Below, piece by piece: positions 45,546 through 56,020 of a stretch of 64,000 bases of DNA; positions within the stretch are counted from its first letter, which is position 1; each line of letters starts with the position of its first letter. Made by a program: the position numbers and the translations under genes. The stretch is from Pegoplata infirma. Lineage: Eukaryota > Arthropoda > Insecta > Diptera > Anthomyiidae. The stretch is taken from assembly GCA_963921195.1 (NCBI GenBank), contig OY992537.1, forward strand, positions 79,652,535 to 79,716,534, read 5' to 3'. The notes beneath the pieces are model-generated. The model saw only the letters and a list, made by a program, of their open reading frames with translations, did not search any database and had not been told where the DNA came from.

Positions 45546-46330
45546 TTTTTTATAAAATTTATTTTAGTTCCATTTTTGAAAACGGACACAAGCGATCAAA
45601 TTTTTTGGAAAGTTGGGAAAGAAAGGATAATTCTGGCCCAGAAAGTTTTTTGAAAGGGCGTACAACTTTTGATAACGATGAGTTTAAAAATGAGGTTTCC
45701 ACAATTTTTTTTTTATTTTTTTTTTAAAGGGATTTTTCAAAAAAACTTCACGCAAAAATTCGACCCACTCTCTAGACACTCACTCAGAATTTTTCAACTC
45801 AACATCACGTGATTTAAGATGTTATTTAAAATGAAGTGTCCATTCTTGAAAAAGTTTCCTTGTAGGTCTGAATCCAAAAAGTTTCAAGGCACTTATTTAT
45901 TATCCTTGGTTACGTTAGGTTAACCTACCCTAATATAGTCACTTAATTTAAATGAAAATCGCTCAATAATCACGTGATTTAAATAAAAATCGCTCACGCC
46001 TGAATCACGTGGTTTTTTGAGTCACGCAAATTACGCGACCACAGACCATCTCTAATTCAAATACATATTCAAAAGACAAGTGTCTCTTTATTTGATTCAT
46101 CTATAACATCTGTAAATTTGATTAAAAATGAAGTGTCCACCCTGAAATAGTTTCCTTGTAGGTCCGATTTCAAAAACTTTCAAGGCACTTATTAATAACC
46201 TTAATATAGGCTTATTTTCTGAATTTCCAAAAAATCGGTTAACATTTACGACCTGTAGAGACTTTTGACCAAAAAACCTACCATAACGCCCCAGTGTGCA
46301 CTGTGGGGCGGACAGAAGGACGACGTTAGT
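45546..46330. other. Repeat debris inside the hAT-like element
   Basis: Contains fragments with ATCACGTGATTTA and CCATCTCTAA (hAT TAGAGATGGG family, 45930-46054) and a repeated phrase GAAGTGTCCA...TTTCCTTGTAGGTC (45833 and 46131). No gene. Confidence 0.5.
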
Positions 46331-46863
46331 TAAATTAGTTAATATTAACGACAAAACCTTTTGCATACAAATACCAAAACCGATATAAGATAAATACCAA
46401 TACTTATTAAAAACCGATACCAATTCGAGGCTAAAACCAATACCAATACCCAATACCTAAATAATTCAAAACCAATACCGAAACCTATACCAATTCAACA
46501 AAAAATGAAAACCAATACCTATACCAATACTAAAATAATTTTAAAAACCAATACCAATACCAATACTTTTATCGAATTGGTACCCATCCTTGGTTTCTAT
46601 TCATAACTAATATCTATCGCAGCACCCTCCTTCGTTGATAAATAGCACTAAAAAACGTCAACGAAGTAAAATAATAAAATAATGGCTATTAAACACAGCT
46701 TCAAAAAATAATTCGCCAGATCAATAACAGATGGCGATGCAACAACTGTACTCAAATTTATCAACACGCGCAATTACAGTGTTGCCATACTGAAGCCCTT
46801 CTACCTTTCAAATCTTTCATCTCTCTTCTATCCCCTTTCCGAAAGAAACATCACGGTTACAGT

Positions 46864-47362
46864 CACTGTTGCCAAGTTGGAGGTTTTCCCGCTAAATCTA
46901 GCGCTTTTTGTTTGGATTTAGCGGGGAAAAATTGATTTTAGCGGGAACGGTGCTTTAGCGGGAAAATCTAGCGCTTTTTATTTGGATTTAGTGAGTCAAA
47001 TTTAGAGGTTTTTTTCCAATTTTTCTTTTTTTTTCAATCGAAAAAGCCAAGTTTGTCGAATTTTAGCGCTTTTTTGTAATTTAGCGGGAAAATTTTGTAT
47101 TTTCCCGCTAAAATTTTTTCGACCGTTTCTTGCGCGTTTTTAATGAAAATTAAATTTTCGTAAAAAAAAATAATTTGGAGGTTTTTTTTAAAATTTTTCT
47201 TTTTTGTTTAACAAAAATGCCAAGTTTTTCGGTTTTTATCGCTTTTTTTTGTAATTTAGCGGGAAAATTTTAAATTTTCCCCGCTAAATTAATTTTTGGC
47301 GGTTTCTAGCGCTTTTTTCGTGAAATTTAGAGGTTTTTGGTTAAAAATAGTTGGCAACAGTG
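46864..47362. mobile_element. hAT-like MITE, 499 bp, TSD GTTACAGT
   Basis: Perfect 8-bp duplications GTTACAGT (46856-46863 and 47363-47370) flank tips CACTGTTGCCAA and its mirror TTGGCAACAGTG. The interior repeats TTTAGCGGGAAAA and its reverse complement many times, in both orientations. It is nested in the outer hAT-like element. No coding capacity. Confidence 0.9.
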
Positions 47363-47370
47363 GTTACAGT

Positions 47371-48620
47371 AGTAATTGATAGGCAGCATTGTCTGAGTGT
47401 TGTTTCTTTTTAAAAAAAAAAAAAAATAACAATCTACCTGATTTTTTATTAGTTCATTAAAAAAAATCAAACAAGGTTGTATCCTTATGCATATATTTGC
47501 TTGTCAAAATATTGGGATTTCCCACGAATGATATGAATGAGGATGATGAAAACTATTTCTGTAGTAAATTATGTAAAAAAGAAAACTACCTGCTAGTGAT
47601 CAGATTATTGGCATACGATGGAAAGGGTTAATATATTTTTAAATCCGTTTTTTAAATATGCATGACAGCTGGACAGACATTACATATAAGATCATAGAAG
47701 GTTTTATAGCTTTGTTTTGAATACACAGGTAAAATTAATGCCCTAATGTTTTGAAACGCAACGAGCCGCGTTATAAAAATTTGAATGCAATTTATTGTTG
47801 TAACTATAAATCTTACACAGAAATTTTGACAATGCGGTAAGTAAAAATTCACAGAAGAACAAATTTTGGATAAAAGATTTTTTCGTACCTAATGGTAAGA
47901 AACTCGTTCTTAGTGAACAGTAAATAATATTAAACACAAAAATTCATAATAAATACATATTTATAACATTTTTAAATACGAATAACCTACAAATATTCTT
48001 TTTCGTGGTATTTGGATACACAATTATAATACTACTATAATTTAATTCATTGAAAATTAATACCTTAAACTTTAATTCAGTACTACAATTTTTGTTAATG
48101 AATTCATTATATAGAAGCTCTGTTTTTTTAATGCCATATTTTTTTAGATTATTTGTCCCTTTTCAATTTTAAATTAAAATTTAGTTTAATTAATTTTTTT
48201 AAATTAAATTTTTGGTTTTAATATAATTTGTTTTACAAAGTTTTTTATTTTATTCAAATAATGTATTCAAATTAACAAATTAAATTTAAAGAATTTATTC
48301 AGACATGAATTAATTAAATAATTACAATTAATTAAATAATTGAATTAATTCTTCGAAGGTCAGTCTAAAACAATTAAAACAAAAATTTAATTTTTAATTT
48401 CAAAAGATTTTCTACTTATTTATATTCGATTAGATTTCTACTTATATAATAAAAATTATTTACCTACTCCAAACATATTAATTAATTTATAAAATAAAAA
48501 TTATCAATATAAGTTTATTAAAAATATTTTTTTAAAATACGTTCAAAAAGACTAATAATTTCAAAAGAAATTTTAATAAATATTGTAGAGATTGATAAAA
48601 ATACCAAAACATTTTATTTT
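47371..48620. other. Remainder of the outer hAT-like element, no gene recognised
   Basis: AT-rich with TTAATTAATT-like phrases. No surviving transposase motif could be read in any frame. Confidence 0.4.
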
Positions 48621-49043
48621 ATATACATACATACATATGTATACTGAAAAAATTCTAACAACAACTAAAAACACCACGCATTTCTTTTGTGTCGTCTGAA
48701 GTCATTGTTAAGTTTTTTTTTTAAAGACCCAACAAAAACTCTCGTTATCTTCGTTTCACTAATAGTTATTGCTTCGTGTTTCTTGAGAATGACTACTGTC
48801 TTGTGTGTTGTTTTCAACTGCTGGCTTTTTTCAAAATTTAAAACTACAACAAAACTATCAACTGAGGATTTTAACAATTTCAAAAAAAAACTACTGCTAT
48901 AACTACACTACAAAAATGTGCGTGTAGTAGTAGCAGTAGCAAGTGAACGACTCTGGGTTTTGTTCATTTTTACAACTACACTATTCGTTGATTTCAGTTA
49001 CTACTGCTTCTGGCAGTTTAGTTATTCTAACCCTGATCACACC

Positions 49044-49550
49044 AATCGCATTACAATTTTTTTAAATATAGTTATTAGGTGCGTATAATTAATATTATAT
49101 GGTGATATAATCATACGCACCATATTACTTTTTTTTGGTAATACAGTACGAAGGTGCGTATGATCATTATTATATTAATTACAATTTTTTAGTATTCAGA
49201 ATCAAAACAATTTACTAAATCTGAAACGCTTTTCGTAAAGAAATTTTTCCCAACAGAATTTTTTTTTTTGTTTTTTTCATAAATTTTGTTTGCAAAATAA
49301 TTTTAAGTTTCAAGACCTTTTTTGCACAACAAAGTTCTAATATTTCAAAAAATCGTTTAGAAGAATTATTGTAATATAAAATTTTCAAACGATTTCGTGA
49401 AATTCTAAAAAAAAATACCAACCAAATAATACATTTTCCATTAGAAATCAACAACATATGAAATTTGCTTATTCTCAAATTGTGTGTCCACGGGAATAAA
49501 ACCAACAGAATAGCCCCAAGTGAGAAATTTTTAAGCAGCTATTAAAATAT
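49044..49550. other. AT-rich sequence with a GGTGCGTAT hairpin
   Basis: GGTGCGTATAATTAATATTA (49079-49098) and ATATAATCATACGCACC (ending 49122) form a ~44-bp imperfect hairpin, and GGTGCGTATGATCATTATTA follows at 49151. Otherwise no feature. Confidence 0.5.
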
Positions 49551-51096
49551 ACACTGCGAATCACATCAATAAGGAATCGAGTTTTTAATGTTTTTTTAAT
49601 ATAAAAAAAATGCACTGATAGAGACCATTATCTAGCTAATAATGTCAAATAATAACAATAATCAAAAGACCGAAAGAAGTCCTTTAAAAAAATATTTTTC
49701 AGCAACTTGTTAAAAAATTACTAGTTTTTTTATGAATCACTTGAAAAAGGAATTTTGACCAAGTAGGACCTGAATCCAATTTGTTATGGATAACAATTCC
49801 TTAAACATTAAAAAAAAAATTTTTTTGTTTCGAATTTCAATAAAAACGAGACTCACAACAGCTCTTTGTTCTTCCGAAAAGAAAAAAGTAGTGTATTTAA
49901 AATCCAAAGTGTTAAAGGCCGTTGAAATCACGAAAATAATAGAAAGGGGCAAACCTACTGAATGCAGTTATTTACATAACATTATGAACTTTAGAAAAAA
50001 CATGACTGGGCAAACTAAAATGGCAACAACAGAACGAGATCGACAAAAATTTTAAGAATTCCCTCGAATTCCACGTTGACAGGTTGCAAAACTCTCAAAG
50101 AAAGTGGTGATTTTGTGGGTATTTGTACAGTCGATCACGATCAAAAATTAAATAAGTTCATAGTCTGTTGAAAATTGCAAAAAAAAGCCACCCCTTAATT
50201 CCAAACTTAAGAAGCATGGATGGTAACGTAAGGAACAGTTGTGATGCCACAGTAGAATAGCGCACCACATACCATAACAACACCTTCTATGATCTGTCTG
50301 CTATGCAAAAACAGTTTTTATTGTCTCAAATCACCGAAAACAATTGTATCCGTCTAATGCAACGGTATTATTTTTTTTTTTCGTCGAAATAAATTACTTT
50401 AAAAAATTTCTCAGACCGTGTAATTGTATTCCTGCCGAAATGAAGGCGCTGATAACTATGTTTGGCATTCCGCGATTAATTTTTGCATATTTTTTGACTA
50501 GCTATGAACTCACTTGACTTTTAAACGCGATGGACTGTACAAATACTCGCATTAACGCCACTTTATTTGAGAATTTTGAAAGATGTCGGAGTAGAATTTG
50601 GTGGAATTCTTAAAATTTTTGTCGATCTCGTTCTGTTGTTGCCATTCTAGTTCGCCCATTCATGTTTTTTTCCATAGTTATTTAGATAAATGCATACAGC
50701 AGTTCTTCCCCTCACTATTATTTCCGCGTTTTCAATGGCCTTGAACACTTTGAACTTCAAAGCCAGAACTTCAAAGCCAGTCCCATTTTTGTTGAAATTC
50801 GAAACAAAACTGTTTTGTTTTTATTTTTTGAGGGATTGCTATTCATTACAAATTGGATTCAGGTCAAAATTTCTTATTCAAGTGATGCAAAAAAAACTTG
50901 TGATTTTTTAAAGTTGCGGAAAAATATTTTTTTTAAGGACTTTTTGCAGTTTTTTGATACTGTTATTATTTGACATTGTTCGCTAGATAATGGTCTTTAT
51001 CAGTGCATTTTTTTATATTTTTCCGCTTATTCGTTACAAAGATAATTCGGTTAAAAAGTGAAAAACTCGATTTCTTATTGATGTGATTCGCAATAT
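49551..51096. mobile_element. Large foldback, arms ~600 bp
   Basis: TGCGAATCACATCAATAAGG at the left is mirrored by TTATTGATGTGATTCGCA at the right. The arms match for about 600 bp each (left to about 50175, right from about 50498), including GATAATGGTCTTTATCAGTG, TTGGATTCAGGTC, CTGTTGTTGCCATT and TGTACAAATAC landmarks. The 89-codon frame on the left arm (49786-50055, with KVVYLKSKVLKAVEITKII) faintly resembles a CENP-B/pogo-type DNA-binding start, but the right arm does not keep it open. The identity of any ancestor is unproven. Confidence 0.75.
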
Positions 51097-51133
51097 TTTT
51101 TAATTCTGTTTTTTATTTAAAAAATTTTAATTA

Positions 51134-51608
51134 TTTTTAAATGCCTGTAAAATAAGACCCTGACATGCGAATGCCTTGTATCAAGCGCATTCGAAAGTGT
51201 GTAGGTTTTTTTTAAGACAAGATAAAATTTTCTTGGAATTTAATTTTCTAAAATGTTAAAAAATCTTTAGCCACAAGTGCTTTGAATCTGTTAAAAAAAC
51301 ACTGTGTAAATAAACTAAATATTTAAAAAATTAAAGGTTTTTTGTTTAAGATTTCTTTTACAATTTTAGAAAAATAAATTTGTAGAACTTTTTATCTTGC
51401 CGTTATGAGAAAATTCATTCGCATGTCAGGATATTATTTTATAAGCTTTCAAAAAGGGTCAAAAATGTCCTTTTTCGGCACTTTAACCGCGAATTACTCA
51501 AAATCCTGAAGTGATAGACAAACTTGGGCTGCGGATTTAGAATCAGCTCAACAAACACTATCTAAATCACTAAAGGGAATCCAATACGCATTTTTTTGTT
51601 GAGTTGTA
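51134..51608. mobile_element. Foldback family, second copy
   Basis: It matches 41960-42480: CCTGACATGCGAATGCCTTG, AAATTTTCTTGGAATTTAAT, TAGCCACAAGTGCTTTGAAT, CACTGTGTAAATAAACTAAA and CACTTTAACCGCGAAT. The left outer part is missing. Confidence 0.75.
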
Positions 51609-51786
51609 TAATTTATATTTTAACTAAAAAAAACAGAGTTAAAAAATATTTGCGGTTTTTGTTATAGCTGTTTAAAAATTTCTCACATTAAGGTTGTTGT
51701 TTTTGTTCAATTTCTGTGGACACAGGAAAATATTTAAAACAACAACAATCGTAGCCTGACTAACTAAAATGCTCTCACTTTACTTA

Positions 51787-53444
51787 CAGCTGCGGTCAAA
51801 AAAATAGCACCAGGATAAAACAGAATTTTCTTCGTTGGTTTCTTTTTAACAATTTCAACTTATGTCACTGATAACGTGTCATAAGATACTTACAAGAGTG
51901 TAAAACAATATTACATAAGAAAAGGCTAATTTGGTTTTTTATTTTATTAAAAATTTTCAGAGTTTTTAAAAAAACTTAAAAAAGACTCAGTCAAAAAAAT
52001 AGCACCACAGTACTTTTTGTATTAAAATTAAATTCTTAAATTTGAAAAACGAATGGATTATGAATTCAGCATTGTTGTAATATCTTTAAATATTAAAAAA
52101 AATAGTCGAGCGCTCATTGTTGACAATTTCCTCTGTACAACGTTTTTGTACCGAATTCGCAAGATTTTTGGATCTTTAATTCGAAATTCAGTTCCAGAGT
52201 TGCTGAACAGCCACCCAAAGAGCTTCATTACAAGTTGGTTGTATTCGAGACACTCCCTTCTCTATATCTGTCTATCAACTATCGATTTGGTCTAGACCTG
52301 GGGACTGACCAGGCCATTCCATCACGTTTACTTTATTGTCCAGACCCAATTTTTTGCCAATTTCCCGTCATGCTTTGGGTAATTGACGTGCTAAAAGACC
52401 TAAATTAGTGGCATTTGCTTAGAAACTTATTGCAACATTACTTTCTGGAGGATATAAACGTTAAGTATATATCCACGGTTGTCCTAGTCCAATATGTGAG
52501 CCATGGTCCAATATATGAACCCCACTCCACAGAAGGAAAATATCCCCCACACTATAAGCACCATTTAAATTTATTTTTATTTGGAGTTTTGAATTGAATT
52601 CCGCGTTTTGGGGTCTTCCGACATAGGTATGTGATCCCATGTCTCCAAATAAAACAACATTGGATTCATTTGCCCATAGATCATTGATCCACTTTTAAGC
52701 TGGTCATTCTGAGTTACTGTTAGCAAACTTCAAAGGACTTGCAGCATGCTTAAGTGAGAGTAGGCGCACTTTTCCGAATCTACAAGCGTAAATGTTGTTG
52801 TTTTGTAATCTTTGACGAACATTTTCGCCATTTGCGGTCCTTTTTTAGCTCTGGAGCTGCCGTAAATGGGCCTTTCTTCCATTGTCTTTACAAACACCTA
52901 ACCACAAATGGTGACAAACGTCGCTTGTGACTAAGTTTTTCAAGCTCTAAAGTTAATTTTGTTGAATTTCCAATCATTTTATAAGCGCAACCCACAAATT
53001 TTCCTTTTTCAGAACATGGTTTATGTTCAGAAATCATATTTTTTTACAAAAGAACGGTTTTGAGGAGCGTAATTCTTTCCACGTCATATTTTTATAAAAA
53101 TAAATAAAAAATTTTGTAATGAATTAAATTTTTTTATAAATAAAAACTATCTTCCTTTAGTATTTACCACTTTTATTTTAATAATTAAAATATTATTAAT
53201 TTTTTTAAAGAAATTTTGTAATTCGGTGCTATTTTATTGACTGCGCTGATTCGGAGTTTTTTTAAAATATCGATCATTAAAAAAGAACCTTCCACAATTT
53301 TTGGAAAAAGTAAAAACATTTAAGGGGCTTAGACTTAGTATAAGAGTATTGCATATTTACTTTAAACGAATACGCATATAATATTTTGTTTTAATTGAAT
53401 GAATAGAGATTTTGTCATTGGTGCTATTTTTTTGACCGGCACTG
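51787..53444 (-). mobile_element. Tc1-like transposon with IR/DR ends, TA duplication
   Basis: TA-CAGCTGCGGTCAAAAAAATA at the left and TATTTTTTTGACCGGCACTG-TA at the right are inverted. A second copy of each repeat lies about 200 bp inside (GTCAAAAAAATAGCACCAC near 51983 and GGTGCTATTTTATTGACTG near 53224). That is the two-repeats-per-end arrangement known in several Tc1 lineages. Length 1658 bp is typical of intact Tc1 elements. It carries a decayed transposase on the minus strand. Confidence 0.9.
52095..53050 (-). pseudogene. Tc1-type transposase pseudogene
   Basis: On the minus strand, pieces of a Tc1 transposase can be read in the correct order. Near 52860-52720 is a TVRR-type linker region ending in a KFANSNSE-like piece. 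At about 52697-52640 is KWINDLWANESNVVLFGD, equivalent to the family's WxxVxxSDESxFxLFG, where the usual catalytic Asp of SDES has become Asn-context (ANES). A GAYSVGDIFLLWSGVH piece lies near 52560. At about 52345-52290 is KVNVMEWPGQSPGLD, equivalent to VLEWPxxSPDLNPIE, with the terminal catalytic Glu lost. Near 52220-52130 is EALWVAVQQLWN and a VQKRC tail. Several stop codons and frame changes interrupt it. The enzyme would have cut and joined the element ends in the nucleus; this copy cannot be active. Confidence 0.85.
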
Positions 53445-53446
53445 TA

Positions 53447-53950
53447 TATATGAACAAATCCATGGAAAATTTAACTGATGGATCACCGATTTGGTTAATT
53501 TTTGGTTATTTGATAGAGCTTCGTAAATGAGTAAAAACCATATTTTTTTCGTTTAAAAAATCAATTTTTTGACAATATTGACTTTTACACAGTTCTTTAA
53601 CTTTTTTTTGTTTGGAAACCGTAAGTCGTACGAAACAACTTATAAAAACAAGATTGTTTATAAAATTATGAAGATTTTAAATTAATAAAAAAAAAAAATT
53701 GTAAAAAATTTCAACAAAAAATTTTGAAAACCATATTTGAATGTCCTTTTTTGCTGGGAAGGACACCATGGATTTCCAAAACCCAAATTTTGTATTAAAG
53801 CTTAGAATGTCCTTTTAACGCTATTAAAATTTTAGAGTGGTGTTTTTTCGTATTGTTGAGCAATAAATTTTAAAACTTTGTTAGATATCTAAATATTTGA
53901 TTTTTTTAATTATTGTTGTGGTTAGTTGACCTGTTGTTGTTACGTATTTT
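53447..53950 (-). repeat. Duplicated repeat family X, reversed copy
   Basis: ATATGAACAAATCCATGGAA to GGTTATTTGATAGAGCTTC (from 53447) is the reverse complement of sequence at 55600-56020 and 58105-58182. TTGCTGGGAAGGACACCATG with TTGTTGAGCAATAAATTTT also recurs, reversed, near 54360-54450, 54920 and 57720-57860. Not coding. Confidence 0.6.
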
Positions 53951-54269
53951 CTTTTAGTTAGGCTTGAGGTCATAAATAAAACTAAAAAGTTTAATTTTTA
54001 AATTTTATTATTTATTTTGTATTCCAATATTTCGACCAGACTCTCTAGTCTTCATCAGGGTATCTATTTAAAACAAATATAACACAAAATTGTTGTTTTA
54101 ATAAATAACATAAAACACAAAAATATATAAAACACAAAAAACATTCATATGCACAAAAAATATTCACGAAACAAATTTACAATAATTACATTAAATAAAT
54201 AACGCGACTAAAAACTTGTTGACTTCTTTACTGCTTTTTTTTATTTATGACCTCAAGCCTAACTAAAAG
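53951..54269 (-). mobile_element. ~320-bp TIR element with hammerhead-like core
   Basis: CTTTTAGTTAGGCTTGAGGT at the left mirrors ACCTCAAGCCTAACTAAAAG at the right, about 31 bp. Inside on the minus strand (54021-54060) is CTGATGAAGACTAGAGAGTC then TGGTCGAAATATTGG. CTGATGA, a stem II hairpin and GAAA are the conserved hammerhead-ribozyme parts, and this phrase is known from Penelope-like retroelements. The stem III closing pair looks mutated (A against C) and no convincing stem I was found, so activity is doubtful. Confidence 0.6.
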
Positions 54270-54798
54270 ATAATTTGATTTTTTTTCAAAATTTTGTCAA
54301 CAAATCAAAAATTTAGCTATATCACCAACTTTGAAAATTTACTGTTTGACAACACGAAATTTTAACAGCCTTAAAAGGACATTCCAAACTTTAATAAAAA
54401 TTTTTGTTTTTAAAAATTAATGGTGTCCTTGACAGGAGAAAAGGGCATTCCAATCTTGTTTTATTTTTATTTTTTAATTTTATTCAAAAATTTTTTTGTT
54501 TCTAAATTTTAAGGGGCCGATTCAAAGAAACTCAATCATAATTCAAAGTTTTACATGTGGTTGTTGTAAACAATCATAAAAAAATTCAAATTTTATTTGA
54601 AAATTTCAAAAAAATAAGGACCTGCTACCCAGATGGTCCCAAAATTGACAAATAATTTTAAATTTTAAAATTTATTATAATTGTATTTACAACAAGCACA
54701 GGGAATATGAAGTTTTAAAATAATAAAATTAGTCATAAATGTGAGTAGGAACGTAAAAATCTCCATTATATTATTAACAAAATTGTCACTAAAAGTTT
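54270..54798. other. Repeat family X sequence, no gene
   Basis: Contains TTGAAAATTTACTGTTTGAC and TTAAAAGGACATTCCAAACT phrases of family X. No coding sequence. Confidence 0.5.
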
Positions 54799-55177
54799 TT
54801 TCGTACAACTTATGGTTTTCGAGTAAAAAAACAAAAGAAAAACTCTCTAAAGCAAACCGTTTGATTTGTTGCCCAAATTTAAAAAAAAATCCAATATTTG
54901 ACTCTAACAAACTTTGAAAATTTATTGCTCAACAACATGAAAATGCACATCTCTGAAATTTTAATAGCGTTCTAAATCTTTTTTCGTACAACTTATGGTT
55001 TTCGAGTAAAAAAAAACAAAAAAATACTCTCTAAAGCAAACCATTTGATTTGTTTCCCAAATTAAAAAAAAAAAATCCAATATTTGACTCTAACAAACTT
55101 TGAAAATTTATTGCTCAACAATATGAAAGAGCACATCTCTGAAATTTTAATACCGTTAAAAGGACATTCTAAATCTT
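54799..55177. repeat. Tandem duplication, ~180 bp, in family X
   Basis: TTTTTCGTACAACTTATGGT to GCACATCTCTGAAATTTTAA occurs at 54799-54965 and again at 54979-55150 with about 94% identity by eye. Confidence 0.8.
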
Positions 55178-55314
55178 AATCCATTTTTTTTTTTTTAAAT
55201 CCATTGTGTACTTCCTAGGAAAAAATTACATTTAAATATAGATTTCAAATATTTTTTTTTTTAATTTTAAATCAAAAAAATAGTTTTTTATAAATTTTTA
55301 ATCTTCATAACTTA

Positions 55315-55443
55315 GTGCCAGTTTACAGAAGACGAACGATACACACGAACGAAAATTTTACATGTATTTTGTTGTTGTTACAATAACAAAACACATGCAA
55401 AATTTTCGTTCGTGTGTATCGTTCGCCTTCTGTAAACTGGCAC
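55315..55443. mobile_element. 129-bp foldback MITE, TSD TTA
   Basis: GTGCCAGTTTACAGAAG at the left mirrors CTTCTGTAAACTGGCAC at the right, and the arms (about 55 bp) leave a short centre. TTA flanks both sides (55312-55314 and 55444-55446), consistent with a PIF/Harbinger-type 3-bp duplication. Confidence 0.85.
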
Positions 55444-55616
55444 TTAATTAACAATATTATTTTTATAAGGTTTTTCGTACGACTTACGGTTTTCGAGCAA
55501 AAAAATGTTAAATTACTATCTTAAAGTAATTGGCAAACAACGCTTTTTTAAACGCCCATATCTTCCAAAGTATCAACAAAAAAATAGTTTTTAATCATTT
55601 AAATTAAAATAACCAA

Positions 55617-55955
55617 CCCGTGTAAAAAATAATTATATCAAAACATATCTCCTTTGATAAAAACATATATGGATCATATCAAAATGGATGTAATTAGATC
55701 TAGTCCATATATACTCATATCTGCTTCAGATATGTTTTGATCCGTAAATTGAGTCTATCTGACAATTTTACATATATAAACATATCTGAAAATGGCTGAT
55801 CATATATGCAAGATAGACTCAATTTACGGATCAAAACATATCTGAAGCAGATATGAGTATATATGGACTAGATCTAATTACATCCATTTTGATATGATCC
55901 ATATATGTTTTTATCAAAAGAGATATGTTTTGATACAAATATTTTTTTACACGGG
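55617..55955. mobile_element. 339-bp foldback MITE with long direct flanks
   Basis: CCCGTGTAAAAAA mirrors TTTTTTTACACGGG. The arms of about 150 bp are nearly identical (ATGGATGTAATTAGATCTAG against CTAGATCTAATTACATCCAT), with many ATATGTTTTGAT and CATATATG motifs. Directly outside, AAATTAAAATAACCAA (left) and AAATTAAAATAACAAA (right) form a 16-bp duplication with one mismatch, unusually long for a DNA transposon. Confidence 0.85.
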
Positions 55956-56020
55956 AAATTAAAATAACAAAATCGGCGATCCGTCAGTTAAATTTCCCAT
56001 GGATTTGCTCATATATTAAG
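55956..56020 (+). other. Unoccupied Helitron target in repeat X
   Basis: GATCCGTCAGTTAAATTTCC then CATGGATTTGCTCATAT is continuous here. At 58158-58182 and 62322-62333 the same sequence is split exactly between GGA and TTT by the Helitron-like element. Confidence 0.85.

Larger units (their letters stand above)
40776..46592. mobile_element. Inner hAT-like element, TSD GTTTCTAT
   Basis: Perfect 8-bp duplications GTTTCTAT (40768-40775 and 46593-46600) flank tips CAATGATGGGTACCAATACC and, read inward, CAAGGATGGGTACCAATTCG. Both subterminal regions (to about 41010, and from about 46330) are packed with ACCAATACC motifs. The 5.8-kb interior is mostly other insertions: a foldback, a GTCY-type element, a CCCAGCAAAA MITE and another foldback. 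No hAT transposase or BED-finger reading frame was recognised. Confidence 0.85.
39872..49035. mobile_element. Large hAT-like element, TSD ATCACACC
   Basis: Perfect 8-bp duplications ATCACACC (39864-39871 and 49036-49043) enclose ends that read inward CAGGCTTTAAAAACTGCC and CAGGGTTAGAATAACTAAAC-TGCC. CAGGG-type tips with 8-bp duplications are typical of hAT. Subterminal ACTACAC/GTAGT motifs are dense on both sides (39900-40210 and 48840-49020). Removing two nested hAT-like elements leaves about 2.83 kb, the size of many autonomous hAT transposons. No transposase frame survives that I can recognise. Confidence 0.75.

Noticed and set aside
46097..46453. 118-codon minus-strand frame
   Set aside because: Runs through the ACCAATACC subterminal repeats of the hAT-like element and has no domain.
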